From positions 13,035,001 to 13,099,000 of the forward strand of contig CM041089.1 of assembly GCA_023079485.1 (NCBI GenBank): a stretch of DNA of 64,000 nucleotides. Direction: 5' to 3'. The stretch is from Archilochus colubris (lineage: Eukaryota; Chordata; Aves; Apodiformes; Trochilidae). Of the stretch, positions 36,292-48,110 are shown piece by piece; the stretch's first letter is position 1, and the number at the start of each line of letters is the position of its first letter. The position numbers and the translations under genes were made by a program. Under the pieces are notes generated by a model that ran no database searches, was not told the origin of the DNA, and saw only the letters and a list, made by a program, of their open reading frames with translations.

Positions 36292-36998
36292 ATAGAATCA
36301 TAGAATCATAGAATCATAGAATCATAGAATTAGCCGGGTTGGAAGGGACCTCAGAGACCATCTAGTCCAACCCTTGACCCACCGGAGCAGTTGCTAGACC
36401 ATGGCACTGAGTGCCACATCCAGTCTTTTTTTAAATGTCTCCAGGGACGGAGAATCTACCACCTCCCCGGGCAGTCCATTCCATAGCCTAATCACCCTCT
36501 CCGTGAAGAAATTCTTTCTAATATCTAACCTAAACCTCCCCTGGCACAACTTAAGACTGTGTCCTCTTGTCTTGTTGAAGGTCGTCTGTGAAAAGAGTCC
36601 AGTTCCCACCTCGCTACAGCCTCCTTTCAGGTAGTTGTAGACAGCAATGAGGTCTCCCCTGAGCCTCCTCTTCTCCAGCCTCAACAGCCCCAGCTCTCTC
36701 AGCCTCTCCTCATAGGGCCTGTGCTCGAGTCCCTTCACCAGCCTGGTTGCCCTCCTTTGGACCTGCTCCAGGACCTCTACATCCTTCTTAAACTGAGGGG
36801 CCCAGAACTGGACACAGTACTCAAGCTGTGGCCTCACCAGGGCTGAGCACAGGGGCAGAATCCCTTCCCTGGACCTGCTGGTGACGCTGTTCCTGATCCA
36901 GGCCAGGATGCCATTGGCCTTCTTGGCCACCTGGGCACACTGCTGGCTCATGTTCAGTTTCTTGTCAATGCAAACTCCCAGGTCCCTTTCTGCCTGGC
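36292..36998 (-). mobile_element. CR1 LINE, type A/B mosaic, open ORF2 end
   Basis: Minus-strand CR1 with a four- to five-unit tail at 36292-36330. The ORF2 C-terminal region is fully open from [19 protein letters not shown] to the natural stop after LDVALSAMV, close to 200 codons with no lesion. With chance upstream codons the frame is 219 codons, to 37053. The 3' half is type A ([19 protein letters not shown]). The upstream half alternates between type A and type B diagnostic bases. The catalytic core of the reverse transcriptase is absent, so the copy cannot be active. It is among the youngest-looking copies here. Confidence 0.96.
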
Positions 36999-39864
36999 AA
37001 AGTACATTTATAGTTCTTCTGTGCACTGTTCTATAGTACTTCTGGGTCTGCATTTTATATTTATGGTTTGTTGTGTGGTTTTTTCCAGTGCAGAGTGCTT
37101 ACTCTGAATGGATGCCTATGAAAACAGAGATGAATTTAGATTATCCACCTCATAATTATAAATCAGAACTACCTCCTCAAGTTAGGCTTTGAGGAAATTC
37201 CAAGAGATAATATCTGAACCAACTGCCAAGATTTTCTTACGGCAGCATTCAGAAAAAAAAAAAAGTCCGTATTGGGCAATTTAAACTTAAAAACATCCAT
37301 AGACCACTGTGGCACAGAAGTGCTGAAGTCAAAGGACATTTTGCTAAAGCTGAGCAAGAAAAGAAGAAAAGAGGCTTCCTGAGCCAGGCTCTTGGTCAAA
37401 GTGAGGACTGAAAACAAAGCTCTCAAAATAAAACCACACAAAAAATTAATTTTGTGTATTTGATATGCCCATTCTACTGGTGAAAACTCATCTATGACAG
37501 AAGCCTGGTTTGTCATGAAATAAACCATGCGAATTATACAAACCAAAAGCCATCAAAAGAGATAATACCTGTCATCCTATAAAGAAAAAAAAAATCAAGA
37601 TATCAATCTTTTTTCAGGGAAGGGTCTCAAACCTGGATGTTTACAGTTATATTCATTTTCATAGCTTGGTATTAAAAAACCCCAAATAACTTGATTTAAA
37701 AGCCAACCATACATGAATCCTAAATGTGTCAGGGAAAAACAACTTCTAGCAGCTGGTTTATTTTTATTCAATACCTACAGAGCAATGTCACTACCTGACT
37801 CTGTTTTCCCAGCTTGGAAATCTCCCACTTATTTCCTGAGCTGCTCTGGGCACTAATTCCAAACTCTATACTTGGAATGTCCAAAGAGCTCAGGCTCCTG
37901 CAATGCCTGCCCATGCTAGCTAAGAATCAGATATTTCTTATTTTGTTTGCTCTGACCTTTAATGCTTCTTCACCATCAGTCTAAGAGCAGGTTACTACCC
38001 CACCTCTCATCCTACTATAGCCAGGAAAAATTCCAGTATCAGTTCATTGCATGGAAAAGTTGCTGGTCCAGCTTGTTCTCAACACTCCCCAAGACATATT
38101 TCTTCTCCTTCTTCCATTTCCAACACCACCAAGGCTTCTTCCATACCTTTTAGAAAGGAAAGAGCTTTGCATAACAAATCCCCTACTTGTACTCTCACCT
38201 TTACAGTGGAGAAATAACTTTATTTTATTCTCAGGCAAGGCTACTGAGAAGCTTGAAAACTTCTGCTGGCAGTAGAAAAGGGCAAAACCAGAAGGAACAC
38301 ATTATTACTAAAATATAGGAGTTTAAAAGTTCAAGTTAAATGTGCAGGAAAGCCAGCTCAGTAAAAATTGGGTTTTACAGTTTCATGTGTGATGCTGATC
38401 CCTCTTCTCCCCCATGTGTAAAATCCCAGCCTTTCTTCCTAACAAGCAGGAATGCCTTTCTGGGAGTGTTACAGCTCTTACAGGTACAGTTCACTCAAAT
38501 TAGCAGGACAAGGACATTTTCCTGTTGCCATGTTCATATCTCTAAATATTAGGGGTCAATTAATTACATTTCAGATGTCCCAGAAATCTTATCCCTCAAC
38601 TTAGTGTATCCAGGCAAGTCCAACACTGATTTTTAGGTCATAATGAAGACAGCAGGCAAACAAATAGCAGAGAAATACTTCTCTTCAGCTGTCAAAAGTG
38701 GGAAATCCTCTGGTTTTAAATTGTAAGCAGAACAAGGATCTCAGGACCAGGCTGCTTCTCTCAGTTTGGAAGCAGACACTGTAAATTATGTATAAGGAAT
38801 ACAGAAAGAATGCCAGGGTGAAATGTAGACATGAAATATTGTTTCTCACTTTGAATCTAATTTTACCTTTATTCTCAAACATACAGGGCTACTCCTACCA
38901 TTCCCTGAAGTTAACTCCCAGTATGTAATAAAATTAAATTTCCACCTCAGCTGCTACCCTTCAAAATCCAAGGAATTGCAGAAATGACTGCACAGGACTC
39001 ACTCCCACTACCAGCAAAGACTCATTTAAATTTAAATATTAAACCACAGTCTCCTGCACTGCCTCTTCTGTCAGACACACTTTGGGGTTTCTTGGGATTG
39101 GGTTTTCTTGCATACAAAACATGCCTTAAATTCTTGCTTAATCTACTGGAGTACATCTAGAATTTACCAGCATGGGGGTGAATTTAAAGCATCACTATTT
39201 TATTTCACTGTTCTTCCTCTAAGCATAACAACCACTGGATTGCAAACTCTCAGCTGAACCCCCACTCCAGCTCCATGGCCAAAAGGAAAGGCATTATCTT
39301 TGGAGTCAATGAAGTCTGCAGCTGCTGGAATCTGGCCTGGAATGCATCTTTTCATTAGGCTGCTGCCAAGTAAGAAATGCCTGCTCATCCAAGTGAGCCC
39401 TGGATGCAGCACTTCAGAAAGATCTGCTCCTTGCATGGAGCTCAGCATGCTAGAGAATGTGACATGCCCAGTACCAGTCCATTTTGGCACTTCTGAGGGA
39501 CTGAAAAATGTCCCTGCCACTGTCACTCACACTGCTGCCCTCTCCTAGAGGTGCAGAAGTGACCTGAAACTCATCCTCCATTTACAGCTCCACGCTGCTG
39601 CTGCTAGAAATAGAATATTTGGTTGTTAGATGGCTTACATGGTGATAAGATCATAAAGCCCCAGATAACTAGAAACAGCTGGAAAGGACAGAAGAACCAA
39701 CACTGCTTAAATAAAGAGCATGGAAATATCACTTGCTATACATCCTGGTGCAAGCAAATCTCCCTCAGCTGATGCTTGCTGACTCTATCTGCTCTTTTTT
39801 TTTCTCTGAATCACAGGTTGCACAAGGATCTATGGTACATAACTCTGCCTTTTCTTCTTACAAT
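36999..39864. other. Non-coding stretch, nothing recognised
   Basis: No gene is recognised. A 125-codon minus-strand frame at 37169-37546 and overlapping opposed frames at 39200-39548 have no recognisable domain. No repeat family was identified. Confidence 0.5.
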
Positions 39865-40181
39865 TATAGAATTGTCAGGGTTGGAAGGGATATTTAAGAT
39901 CACCCAGTTCCAACCCCCCTGCCATGGGCAGGGACACCTCCCACCAGCTCAGGTTGCTCAGAGCCCCATCCAGCCTGACCCTAAAAACTTCCAGGGATGG
40001 ATGGGGCTGCCACCACCTCTCTGGGCAACCTGTGCCAGGGTCTCACCACCCTCATAGGGAAGAACTTCTTCTTGACTTCCAATCTAAATCTCACCTCGTC
40101 TAGTTTGAATCCATTCCCCCATGTCCTATCACTCCCTGACACCCTAAAAAGTCCCTCCCCAGATTTCCTGTAGGCATCTTT
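39865..40181 (-). mobile_element. CR1 LINE, older subfamily, minus half of a head-to-head pair
   Basis: Minus-strand CR1 3' part starting at the tail side with ATAGAATTGTCAGGGTTGG. On the minus strand it encodes a decayed ORF2 end, with the words AGGACATGGGGGAATGGATTC and AGAAGTTCTTCCCTATGAGG. Its 3' UTR wording (CCATGGCAGGGGGGTTGG) differs from types A and B. It ends around 40181, directly against a plus-strand CR1. Confidence 0.92.
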
Positions 40182-40520
40182 AAATGGACTGGAGAAGAGA
40201 AGGCTCTGGGGTGACCTTATGGATGCCCACATGAATCTAAAGGGTGTGAGCAAGGAGGATGCATCCAGCCTCAGTAGTGACAGGACCAGGGGCAATGGGC
40301 ACAAGCTGGAACATGGGAAAGTCCATTTAAATATCAAAAAAACCTTCTGTACTCTGGGGGTGCCCAAGGAGGTTGTAGAGTCCCCTTCTCTGGAGATATT
40401 TAAACCCACACCTGGATGCAGTCTTGAGGAAGGGGTGCTGGGGTGATCCTGCTTGAGTGGGAGGGTTGGGCTGGATGATCTCTAGAGGTCCCTTCCAACC
40501 CTGACAATTCTGTTATTTTG
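40182..40520 (+). mobile_element. CR1 LINE, older subfamily, plus half of a head-to-head pair
   Basis: Plus-strand CR1 3' part. It starts with TGGACTGGAGAAGAGAAGGC and ends with GGTCCCTTCCAACCCTGACA and a degraded tail. The ORF2 end is recognisable ([16 protein letters not shown]) but broken. Its outer end is the reverse complement of the outer end of its neighbour, so the pair has inverted termini of about 25 bp. Confidence 0.92.
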
Positions 40521-41892
40521 TACCAGCTGATATTTCTCAAGCAGTGACTGGCAGCAACTTGCTGAAAAAATAACAGAGGGGTGTGGGAAATTAATCAGTC
40601 TTTTGCCTGCGTCTCAGCCAATGTTCAACATAAATTATCCATCAACATTTTCAAGTGTTCAATTTTAAAAGCCTTTAAGTACAGTGATTTCAAAGATCTG
40701 CTCTGGGGAGATCATTCCGTGGGCTTACAAAAAGTCTTTATGAATTCCCAAATCACACCAAAAAAATCCTTTAATATTTATCAAGAACATCTCAGTGGAG
40801 CAAAACTTGGAGTTTGTATGCTCTGGCCCATATCCATGTAACTACAATAAATTAAAAATAAAAGAGTTATTTAACCCAAACTTGCTTGCACACAATTCTG
40901 CTGCTATTTTACTGATTATATCTAGACTTATTATTATTAGTCACAAACTCTGGTTAAATTTCTCTGACACTTGTACCTATAAAATACTCTCATTAGCTGA
41001 TGCTAGAAACTGTAAGGGCCAGAGCATGCAAACATTTATTATACAGTCATGGTCTTTATTATCAAAGGCAGTCCCACTGAATGTCACAATTCATAATATT
41101 CATGTAAAAAGAAAGTGCTACAGGTAGTGAGCTTTCCAGCCACTTTGACAACAACTCACTTGCCACCAGAAGTCATTAGAGGAAATCTGCTCTTTGAACT
41201 GCTAAGGCTTCAGTCATCTCTTGTTATTGCACATAATATGACAATTTATACTATGAAACAAAGCTGAAAATTTGTTCAGTTATTCCCAGGCTGCACATGG
41301 AACACCACACTGCTCTGGGGGGAAATATACAGCAAAATAAGGGCAAGGAACCCACCAGTCCTTTCAAGAAAAACAAAGTCAAATAAATACCTCCCATAAC
41401 TAGGGTTGCCAAAATAAGACACAGGATGGCCTGCTCTCCAGAAAGCAAAATCCAACCTTGAGAGGTTTTGATGTGTTTCGTGTCATGGTCAGCTTCAAAG
41501 GGCCAATGCAGCTCTTTCCAAGTATTTATTATAATGAGAAACTGAAAGAGAATTCAGTGTGCTGTTTTCTCTGATTTTACACATCCACTCACACAGAGAT
41601 AAATATATTAAGCACACAGTGAGGCAGAACAAGAGGTGTATGGTCCTGATGTCACCAGTGGAAGGAAGCACAAGAGCAGATGCTTATAAAGTACCAAGCA
41701 AGCAGTTGTTGCTTGGCAAACATCCATTAGTTTGGCAGACAGACTATAGCTAACAGTAAACATTGCTATTACTTAACCTTTAAAGCACTTTCCAAAAAAA
41801 AAAAAAAAAGATGCATCACTTCCACTTCTTCAAACAGACAACAGAGAGTTGCCCATCACTGTTCCTTTAGGGCAAGAAGATGCAAAACTAAT
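40521..41892. other. Non-coding stretch, nothing recognised
   Basis: No gene or repeat family is recognised. A16 tract at 41794-41809. The 110-codon frame at 40795-41127 is unrecognised. Confidence 0.55.
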
Positions 41893-42260
41893 CATAGAAT
41901 CATAGAATCATAGAATTAGCCGGGTTGGAAGGGACCTCAGAGGTCATCGAGTCCAACCCTTGACCCACCGGAGCAGTTGCTAGACCATGGCACTGAGTGC
42001 CACATCCAGTCTTTTTTTAAATGTCTCCAGGGACGGAGAATCTACACCTCCCCGGGCAGTCCATTCCTAGCCTAATCACCCTCTCCGTGAAGAAATTCTT
42101 TCTAATATCTAACCTAAACCTCCCCTGGCACAACTTAAGACTGTGTCCTCTTGTCTTGTTGAAGGTCATCTGTGAAAAGAGTCCAGTTCCCACCTCGCTA
42201 CAGCCTCCTTTCAGGTAGTTGTAGACAGCGATGAGGTCTCCCCTGAGCCTCCTCTTCTTC
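41893..42260 (-). mobile_element. CR1 LINE, type A, short 3' fragment
   Basis: Minus-strand CR1 with a three-unit tail at 41893-41916. It is truncated within the codons for [20 protein letters not shown]. Two single-base losses (near 42046 and 42067) break the end of ORF2 while the rest matches type A closely. Confidence 0.96.
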
Positions 42261-45200
42261 TTTCCCTAACTGGAACCAAAATAAAAATTGGATATTGCCA
42301 AAGAGAGAAGCAGCAAGGCATTCAACCACTAAACATGGAAGTGGAATGAGAAGATGTAAGCAAAAGCTAACAAAAAAAAAAGATGAAACCTAAATCACTG
42401 GTTTGTTGCAGACACTGGGAGTCAGTGCACCTGAGCTCTGCAATGCCAGAGATGAGGCCACTCATCACCATCAGGAACTCCAGAGACAGTTTAGGGAAGA
42501 AATATTCTTTCTACATAAGGAAAGAAGTATTTTGTAGAAGAAGATAAGTAAAGAAATAGTGGTCTTGCTATTTCCATGGTGCCCCAGTGAGCACTGAAGC
42601 AGGGAAGCTGTACACAGCACGCTTGGTGCCCCTCTCGTGTTCCTCAATGCAGAGGAATCTCCCCTTCTGTTGACTTATTTTGGCCAGAAATTGCCCAAAA
42701 AGGGATGCACAAAATCTCCTTTCATCATACAAAGCCAGGCATTTCAGAATGTGCTACAGTGCTTCTACAGCATGAGACTAAAATACAGAAAACCTATTAC
42801 AAATGTAAATAATTCACTTTCACTTCCACTATTGACGACCCTTCAGACTTTGCTAGTTAATTATAACACAGTATTGTACCATAATGATGAGAGTTACAAG
42901 ATACAACAATTATTACCAATAAAAGACCCCATATTGCTATTTATATTTTAAGAGATCTAACAACAGATTACTTGAGTTAGGTGTGTGATTTAGCAGGTGA
43001 CAAATCTGAGCTTTTTTTTTTATATAGCTGCAAAATCAAGCAGAGTTCAAGGTATATTAGTGCATTTATGTCCAATAAGTTCTACCCTTAGGCAGAGAAT
43101 TATTGTAATAGGCATCATTCCAATCAGCTATGAGCTATAAAGATATAGAAAAGACATTACAGTCTATACAAATACATAACAGCCCCACTAGGCATAAAGA
43201 TTAGATCCACATGCAACTACACTAAATGCTTCAAATGTTACATCACTAATTATGTGATACTGTCACTTCTGGTAAACCACAGATGTAACATGAAAAATAT
43301 TCAGCTTGGGCTCATGTAGATCTTATCTTAATGTGCAGGTTCCAAAAAAAACTGAACCAACCCTTTTGATCTCTGCACTGGAATAGCTCTTAGCTTAAGA
43401 GTGAACTTGCTGAGCTGAGGAATTTTTTGCAAAGCTTGCTTCAAATCTCCCCATGATACAGGCAAGAGCTTGCACTTAAAATATGAAATGCTAACTTTCA
43501 TTTAAATCACATCTTGTAGCATTTATGTAAACATCTCAGCTTATGTTTCTGATATTACATAGCATGGCCCTTAGAGAAGTCCTTGTCTCCCTCATTCTTC
43601 TGGATTTTACATAAACAAAAAGTTCAGTTCAGCAGCTTGCTGTCATGTAACCAGCCTGAAATGGAAATTTCCCCAAAGCTGTCAAAATTCAAGAGCCACA
43701 AAAGCACTACAAGAGAGCATTTCATTGGAAAAACCTGCAGGTACAGGTAATACTGGATTAGCTGTTCCTCCTTTAAGTAACCAAGGTCAAAACTTCATCT
43801 AGATTAATATTTCATTATTCTGTGTGCTACTGACCTCTGAGGTTCCATCTGCAGTGCACACAGAGGAGGTTTTGGTGGACACCAAGATTTCCTTTGGACA
43901 AAAGCTGACAGTAATGCAACATATGGGAACAGGGCTGCAGGATGGGGAAAAGGACAGCCTAAGAAATAAAAAATGTCTTGGAAGGGTGCAGGAAAGGGAG
44001 TCAATGTTCAGCAGCAGAAGAAAAACATCAAATGAACAGAGCCAGGAAAGAGAAAAAAGAAAGGGGAGACAACCATCAAATGCAACACAACTACAGGAAG
44101 ACAAACTCAGATTCTCCAGTTTTATGTCCAGCAAGTAAGAAGCCCATTTCTAACAACTGCAAAGACTTTACTCCTTGGAGCACTGCCTCTTGGATGATTT
44201 GGAGTAGTCTATGCAGAGAGTACTTGGTCCCAAGATTTAATTACTCCTTCAGGTACAACAAATTTCCTATGCAGGTCACTGTAAGCAGCAGGGGCAGAGC
44301 TGTTTGCCATCTCCTCCTGTCCCAGCACAACATAAGAGCTCTCACTTGCCCCTGACCCCTTCTGTTTAGTGGGCATCAACACATCAGGGAGAAAGCTTCC
44401 CCTGTGATGCCACCATCCCACAGCCATGAGCAGGACAAAGTTGTTGGTTTTTTTCCCCTCCCTTCTCCTCCATGGTACCACTTTTATTTCAGCACAACAC
44501 CTGAACACCACACAAAAGCTCAGAAATCTCTAGGCAGCTGCCATCACCAGGACACCACACCCCATGGATCAGGAATTTGGGTCCAATATGGTGACAGTGG
44601 CTTCACCCTGGAGACCGCCTGAAGGGAGGACACCAGGGGACAGTGGAGTCTTGGCTTTCTCACATCTAATACCTACTGAGTTAAAGGTTCAGTCCCTATC
44701 ACAGCCACAAGACATTTCCCCAGAAGTTCAACAGCACCAGAGTGGTGTTAACTGGTTTACATCTTCTTGGCCACTGGCACATGCAGGGGAAACCAGTAAA
44801 GAAAGCCCATAAAGCCAGGTGCTAATTTTTTTCTTCTATCCTGGAAAACGTACACTCAATAGGTGCTGTGTTTGGGCCCTTCAAGCCTTTTGTAAAACAA
44901 AGTAAACAAAAATAATCCCCAGGTGCTGGTTTTTATTTATTTATCCTGAGAACAGTCAAGTGTAGAAGAAACAACCAGGGGCAGTTTTGAAAGGTTGAGC
45001 TGATTCTTGCCAGGGCTTTAATAACTGTGCCATAAATGCAGATATAAAAAGAATAAACAAAGGGAGGAATAATGGGAAAAAAAAAGACTCCTGCACAATA
45101 GCAGGCAAAGAAATCAGAAATAAAAACAATTCCTGAAGCTTATTCTCTTCCTCTTTTGCTGCAGCATATATCAATCAAAGCTCCTGTCTCTCCTTTGGAC

Positions 45201-46145
45201 TTCTATGAAAATAAGGTGACAGAAAATACCTTTAATGATTTCTGAAATGAGGCATGAAATGGAACCATTGGTTTTTTATGTGTTGCCTTTGCTTCCATAA
45301 GCAAGACAGTTCAGTATTCATTGGGATACTGCTAAAGGGAAATACATTTTGCTTCCATATATTGTTCTTTTTTTCTCTTCCCTTTCTAAAGTTATAACTG
45401 ACCAACTGGTTTATAGCCATCATCCGAGATGAAAAAACATAATACTTAGGGTAGGTAGTTTAGGACAAAGAAATGTCATGATTTCAGAGCCTGATAGTAA
45501 AATTGGAGAGAAGAATATAAATTAAGAGATGTTATCTAGGAAGAATTCCCCACAAAAAGATCAAGAATAGAAACATTCTAAATGCACTGGAAAAATTGTA
45601 ATTAAAGTATTTCAAAATATAAGCTTTGATGCCTTAAAAAACCAGCTCTGCTAGAAAAGCTTGAACTGGGGACTTAAGCAAAAGAAGTTTATATTCAATT
45701 GCCTCATACTTGACTTGATTTTTAAAGATATTGATGTGATAGGCCTGGAGCTACTCTGTAGCAACTTATTAGTAGTTTATGTCAGTTTTGACACTGGGAT
45801 TAATAGCAATTAAAATGGGATTAAGAGCAGGAATCAGATATGGCTCTGGGTTAGGCATACTTTGCACTGGAAAAGAAAGCAACAAGTGTAATATCCCAAA
45901 GAACCAATGGATGGGGAGGTGAGGACTGAGCAAGGTGTTCAGAAGGCATAAAAGCAGACTTTTGGCTTTCTCCTGTGGCTGGCTGGAGTTACAACTCTGT
46001 GAGGGGAAGGTAAGCCTTCCGTAAGAAAGATGCTTACATTTAAAAGGAGTCATAATGATTCCTTTAAAGGTTTTGTTCCCATCTTTGTTATTCTGAAGAA
46101 ATCCAATCCCAGGTTGCTACTGGAAGGCTCAGCTTTGGAAGGTCT
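42261..46145. other. Non-coding stretch, nothing recognised
   Basis: 3.9 kb with no recognised repeat family or gene. Overlapping frames of 100-125 codons occur on both strands at 43799-44355 and 44209-44511. None has a domain I recognise, and the strand overlap argues for chance. Confidence 0.5.
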
Positions 46146-46756
46146 CAACTTGAGACCCTGCCCTCTTTTCTTGCTGAGAGTTGCCTGGGAAAAGAGCCCA
46201 AGCCCCCCCTGGCTCCAACCTCCTTTCAGGGAGTTGTAGAGAGTGATGAGGTCTCCCCTGAGCCTCCTCTTCTCCAGCCTCAACACCCCCAGCTCCCTCA
46301 GCCTCTCCTCACAGGATCTGTGCTCGAGTCCCTTCACCAGCCCAGTTGCCTCCTTTGGACCTGCTCCAGCACCTCAATCTCCTTCCTGAGCTGAGGGGCC
46401 CAGAACTGGACACAGGACTCAAGCTGTGGCCTCACCAGGGCTGAGCACAGGGGCAGAATCCCTTCCCTGGACCTGCTGGCCACGCTGTTCCTGAGCCAGC
46501 CCAGGATGCCATTGGCCTTCTTGGCCACCTGGGCACACTGCTGGCTCATGTTCAGCTTCCTGGCAATCCAGACTCCCAGGTCCCTTTCTGCCACTCTGTG
46601 CCCAGCCTGGAGCTCCCCATGGGGTTGTTGTGGCCAAAGTGCAGGACCCGGCACTTGGCCGTGTTGAGTCTCATCCCGTTGGGATCATCCCAACTCTCCA
46701 GTCTGGCCAGGTCCCTCTGCAGAGCCCTCCTGCCTTCCAGCTGATCCACACTCCCC
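46146..46756 (-). mobile_element. CR1 LINE, type B, internal fragment lacking the 3' end
   Basis: Minus-strand piece of ORF2 running from the codons of TKLGG-adjacent [15 protein letters not shown] (near 46756) to KKRGQGLKL near 46146. It then stops, with no C-terminal 50 codons, no 3' UTR and no tail. One base is missing near 46351 (TTGCCTCC for TTGCCCTCC), and a frame change lies near 46600. LINE copies normally keep their 3' ends, so the missing end implies a later deletion or an origin by rearrangement. Confidence 0.94.
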
Positions 46757-47399
46757 AAAAACACACTCCCACACAAGGTGATACACAGGGTACAATTCTC
46801 CTGAATCTGAGAAAACACATCAGAGGGAATGACCACCTGCATTGCCATCCCATTAGAACCCAAAAATCCTCCAGCAGGAAGAATTCCTCCTCAAGAGCTA
46901 TGCAAGTACCAGGTTTGTTCCTTCTGTTCAAATCCCTCTTGGCGGGTGGCTCCAGAACCTCTTTCTTGCAATCAGATTTTTCCTCCCTTTTGTAGCATCC
47001 GTTCATCCATGCCTAACTAATTCCTATTTGTGCTTTTCCTAACACTTCACTCTGCAAGATCCTTTTTTCTAGCTGATATTAACAACCAGTGACTACTGAT
47101 TGATTTTATCCATATATCCTTCAGATTTATGTCCCAACACTTACCAGGCTGACAAATAGGCAAGAGGCATTCACTGTCCAAACCCCAAGGGACTGATTAC
47201 TGCCCAGTTCGAGAAAACCACCCCAAAAATAAATGTGGCAGAGTTTTTGATAAAAACAGCAGCAGCAGCAGCCATGCCAGCTGCCTGAGAAAGTTTCCAA
47301 ATGTCCTTTCCATCCCTGCTTAGACACAGAGCATCAGAAATAAAAATCAGATGTGCAAGAAATGCACATTACATTCACCCTGGTTTGTTTCTTTTTTTA
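46757..47399. other. Non-coding stretch with short (AGC)n
   Basis: No gene is recognised. A short AGC run lies at 47257-47272. Chance frames here overlap the CR1 border. Confidence 0.55.
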
Positions 47400-48110
47400 T
47401 TACATGTGCACATTTATATTAACTGAGTACTTATAAATGTACACACCTTTTAATATTAATTTCCCCTGCTTGAAATCTGCATACTTATGCATGCAAATGC
47501 ACTGAGTTTTCCCCTGGATCACAGCAGTTAAATTTGTAGAACTCCAGTACTCTGTGTTTGCATGCAAATGAAAGAAAAGCAGAAAAACCCAGCAGGACTT
47601 GGCATCTTCCATACAAATGATGTGCTGTGGGGATTAACAAATGAACAGCACACTCCCAAGGGAGCTGAAGTCCATGGAGCAGAAGTTCACTTCCTTGCCA
47701 ATTTATTTCAAATATTTCACTGGTTGTTCTTGCTGTAAGGAGGACACAAATAACATCTGATGGCCAATCAAATCTCTTCCGTTTTTAAACAGCTCGCGTT
47801 CTATTTTTAGACAAAAAAAAAAATAAATAATCAAAACCCCTCACTAAAGAAATAAACAGAACATTAAAGATTAATTAGTCCATGTTCTGTGGCAGAATAG
47901 CATGCATGAGCCTTTGATTTGCTGATGTGAGTGAAGTTAAATATATGAAGAGGCTAAATTATGGTTGTAATTAATTCATAACAATGGATTTGAATAATTA
48001 TCCAAAGTGATGGCAGTCACAACTGAATGCAATAAAGCAATTCCAAAAGTAATTTGCATGCATAGTTTATAACAGCCCCAGAGCTCTTTTAAACATATTT
48101 TTTTATTATA
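47400..48110. promoter_or_regulatory. Candidate conserved regulatory element with three POU octamers
   Basis: Repeat-free, AT-rich stretch with three perfect octamer motifs: ATGCAAAT at 47491-47498, ATGCAAAT at 47562-47569, and ATTTGCAT at 48052-48059. It also contains TAATTA-type homeodomain words (47872-47877 and 47969-47974), an ACAATGG SOX-like site near 47981, and CTTTGATT, a TCF/LEF-like word, near 47912. The mixture is typical of developmental enhancers, but each motif is short and chance occurrence in AT-rich DNA is possible. No conservation data were available. Confidence 0.35.

Noticed and set aside
39200..39548. Opposed frames of 108 and 82 codons on the two strands, considered as a possible exon or pseudogene.
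   Set aside because: No recognisable domain, no splice context I could defend, and overlapping frames on both strands are common by chance.
39865..40520. Inverted termini of about 25 bp, considered as a DNA transposon.
   Set aside because: Both ends are ordinary CR1 3' ends and the interior is CR1 in two orientations.
43799..44511. Several frames of 100-125 codons overlapping on both strands.
   Set aside because: Composition-driven and unrecognised. They overlap in conflicting frames and have no conserved motif.
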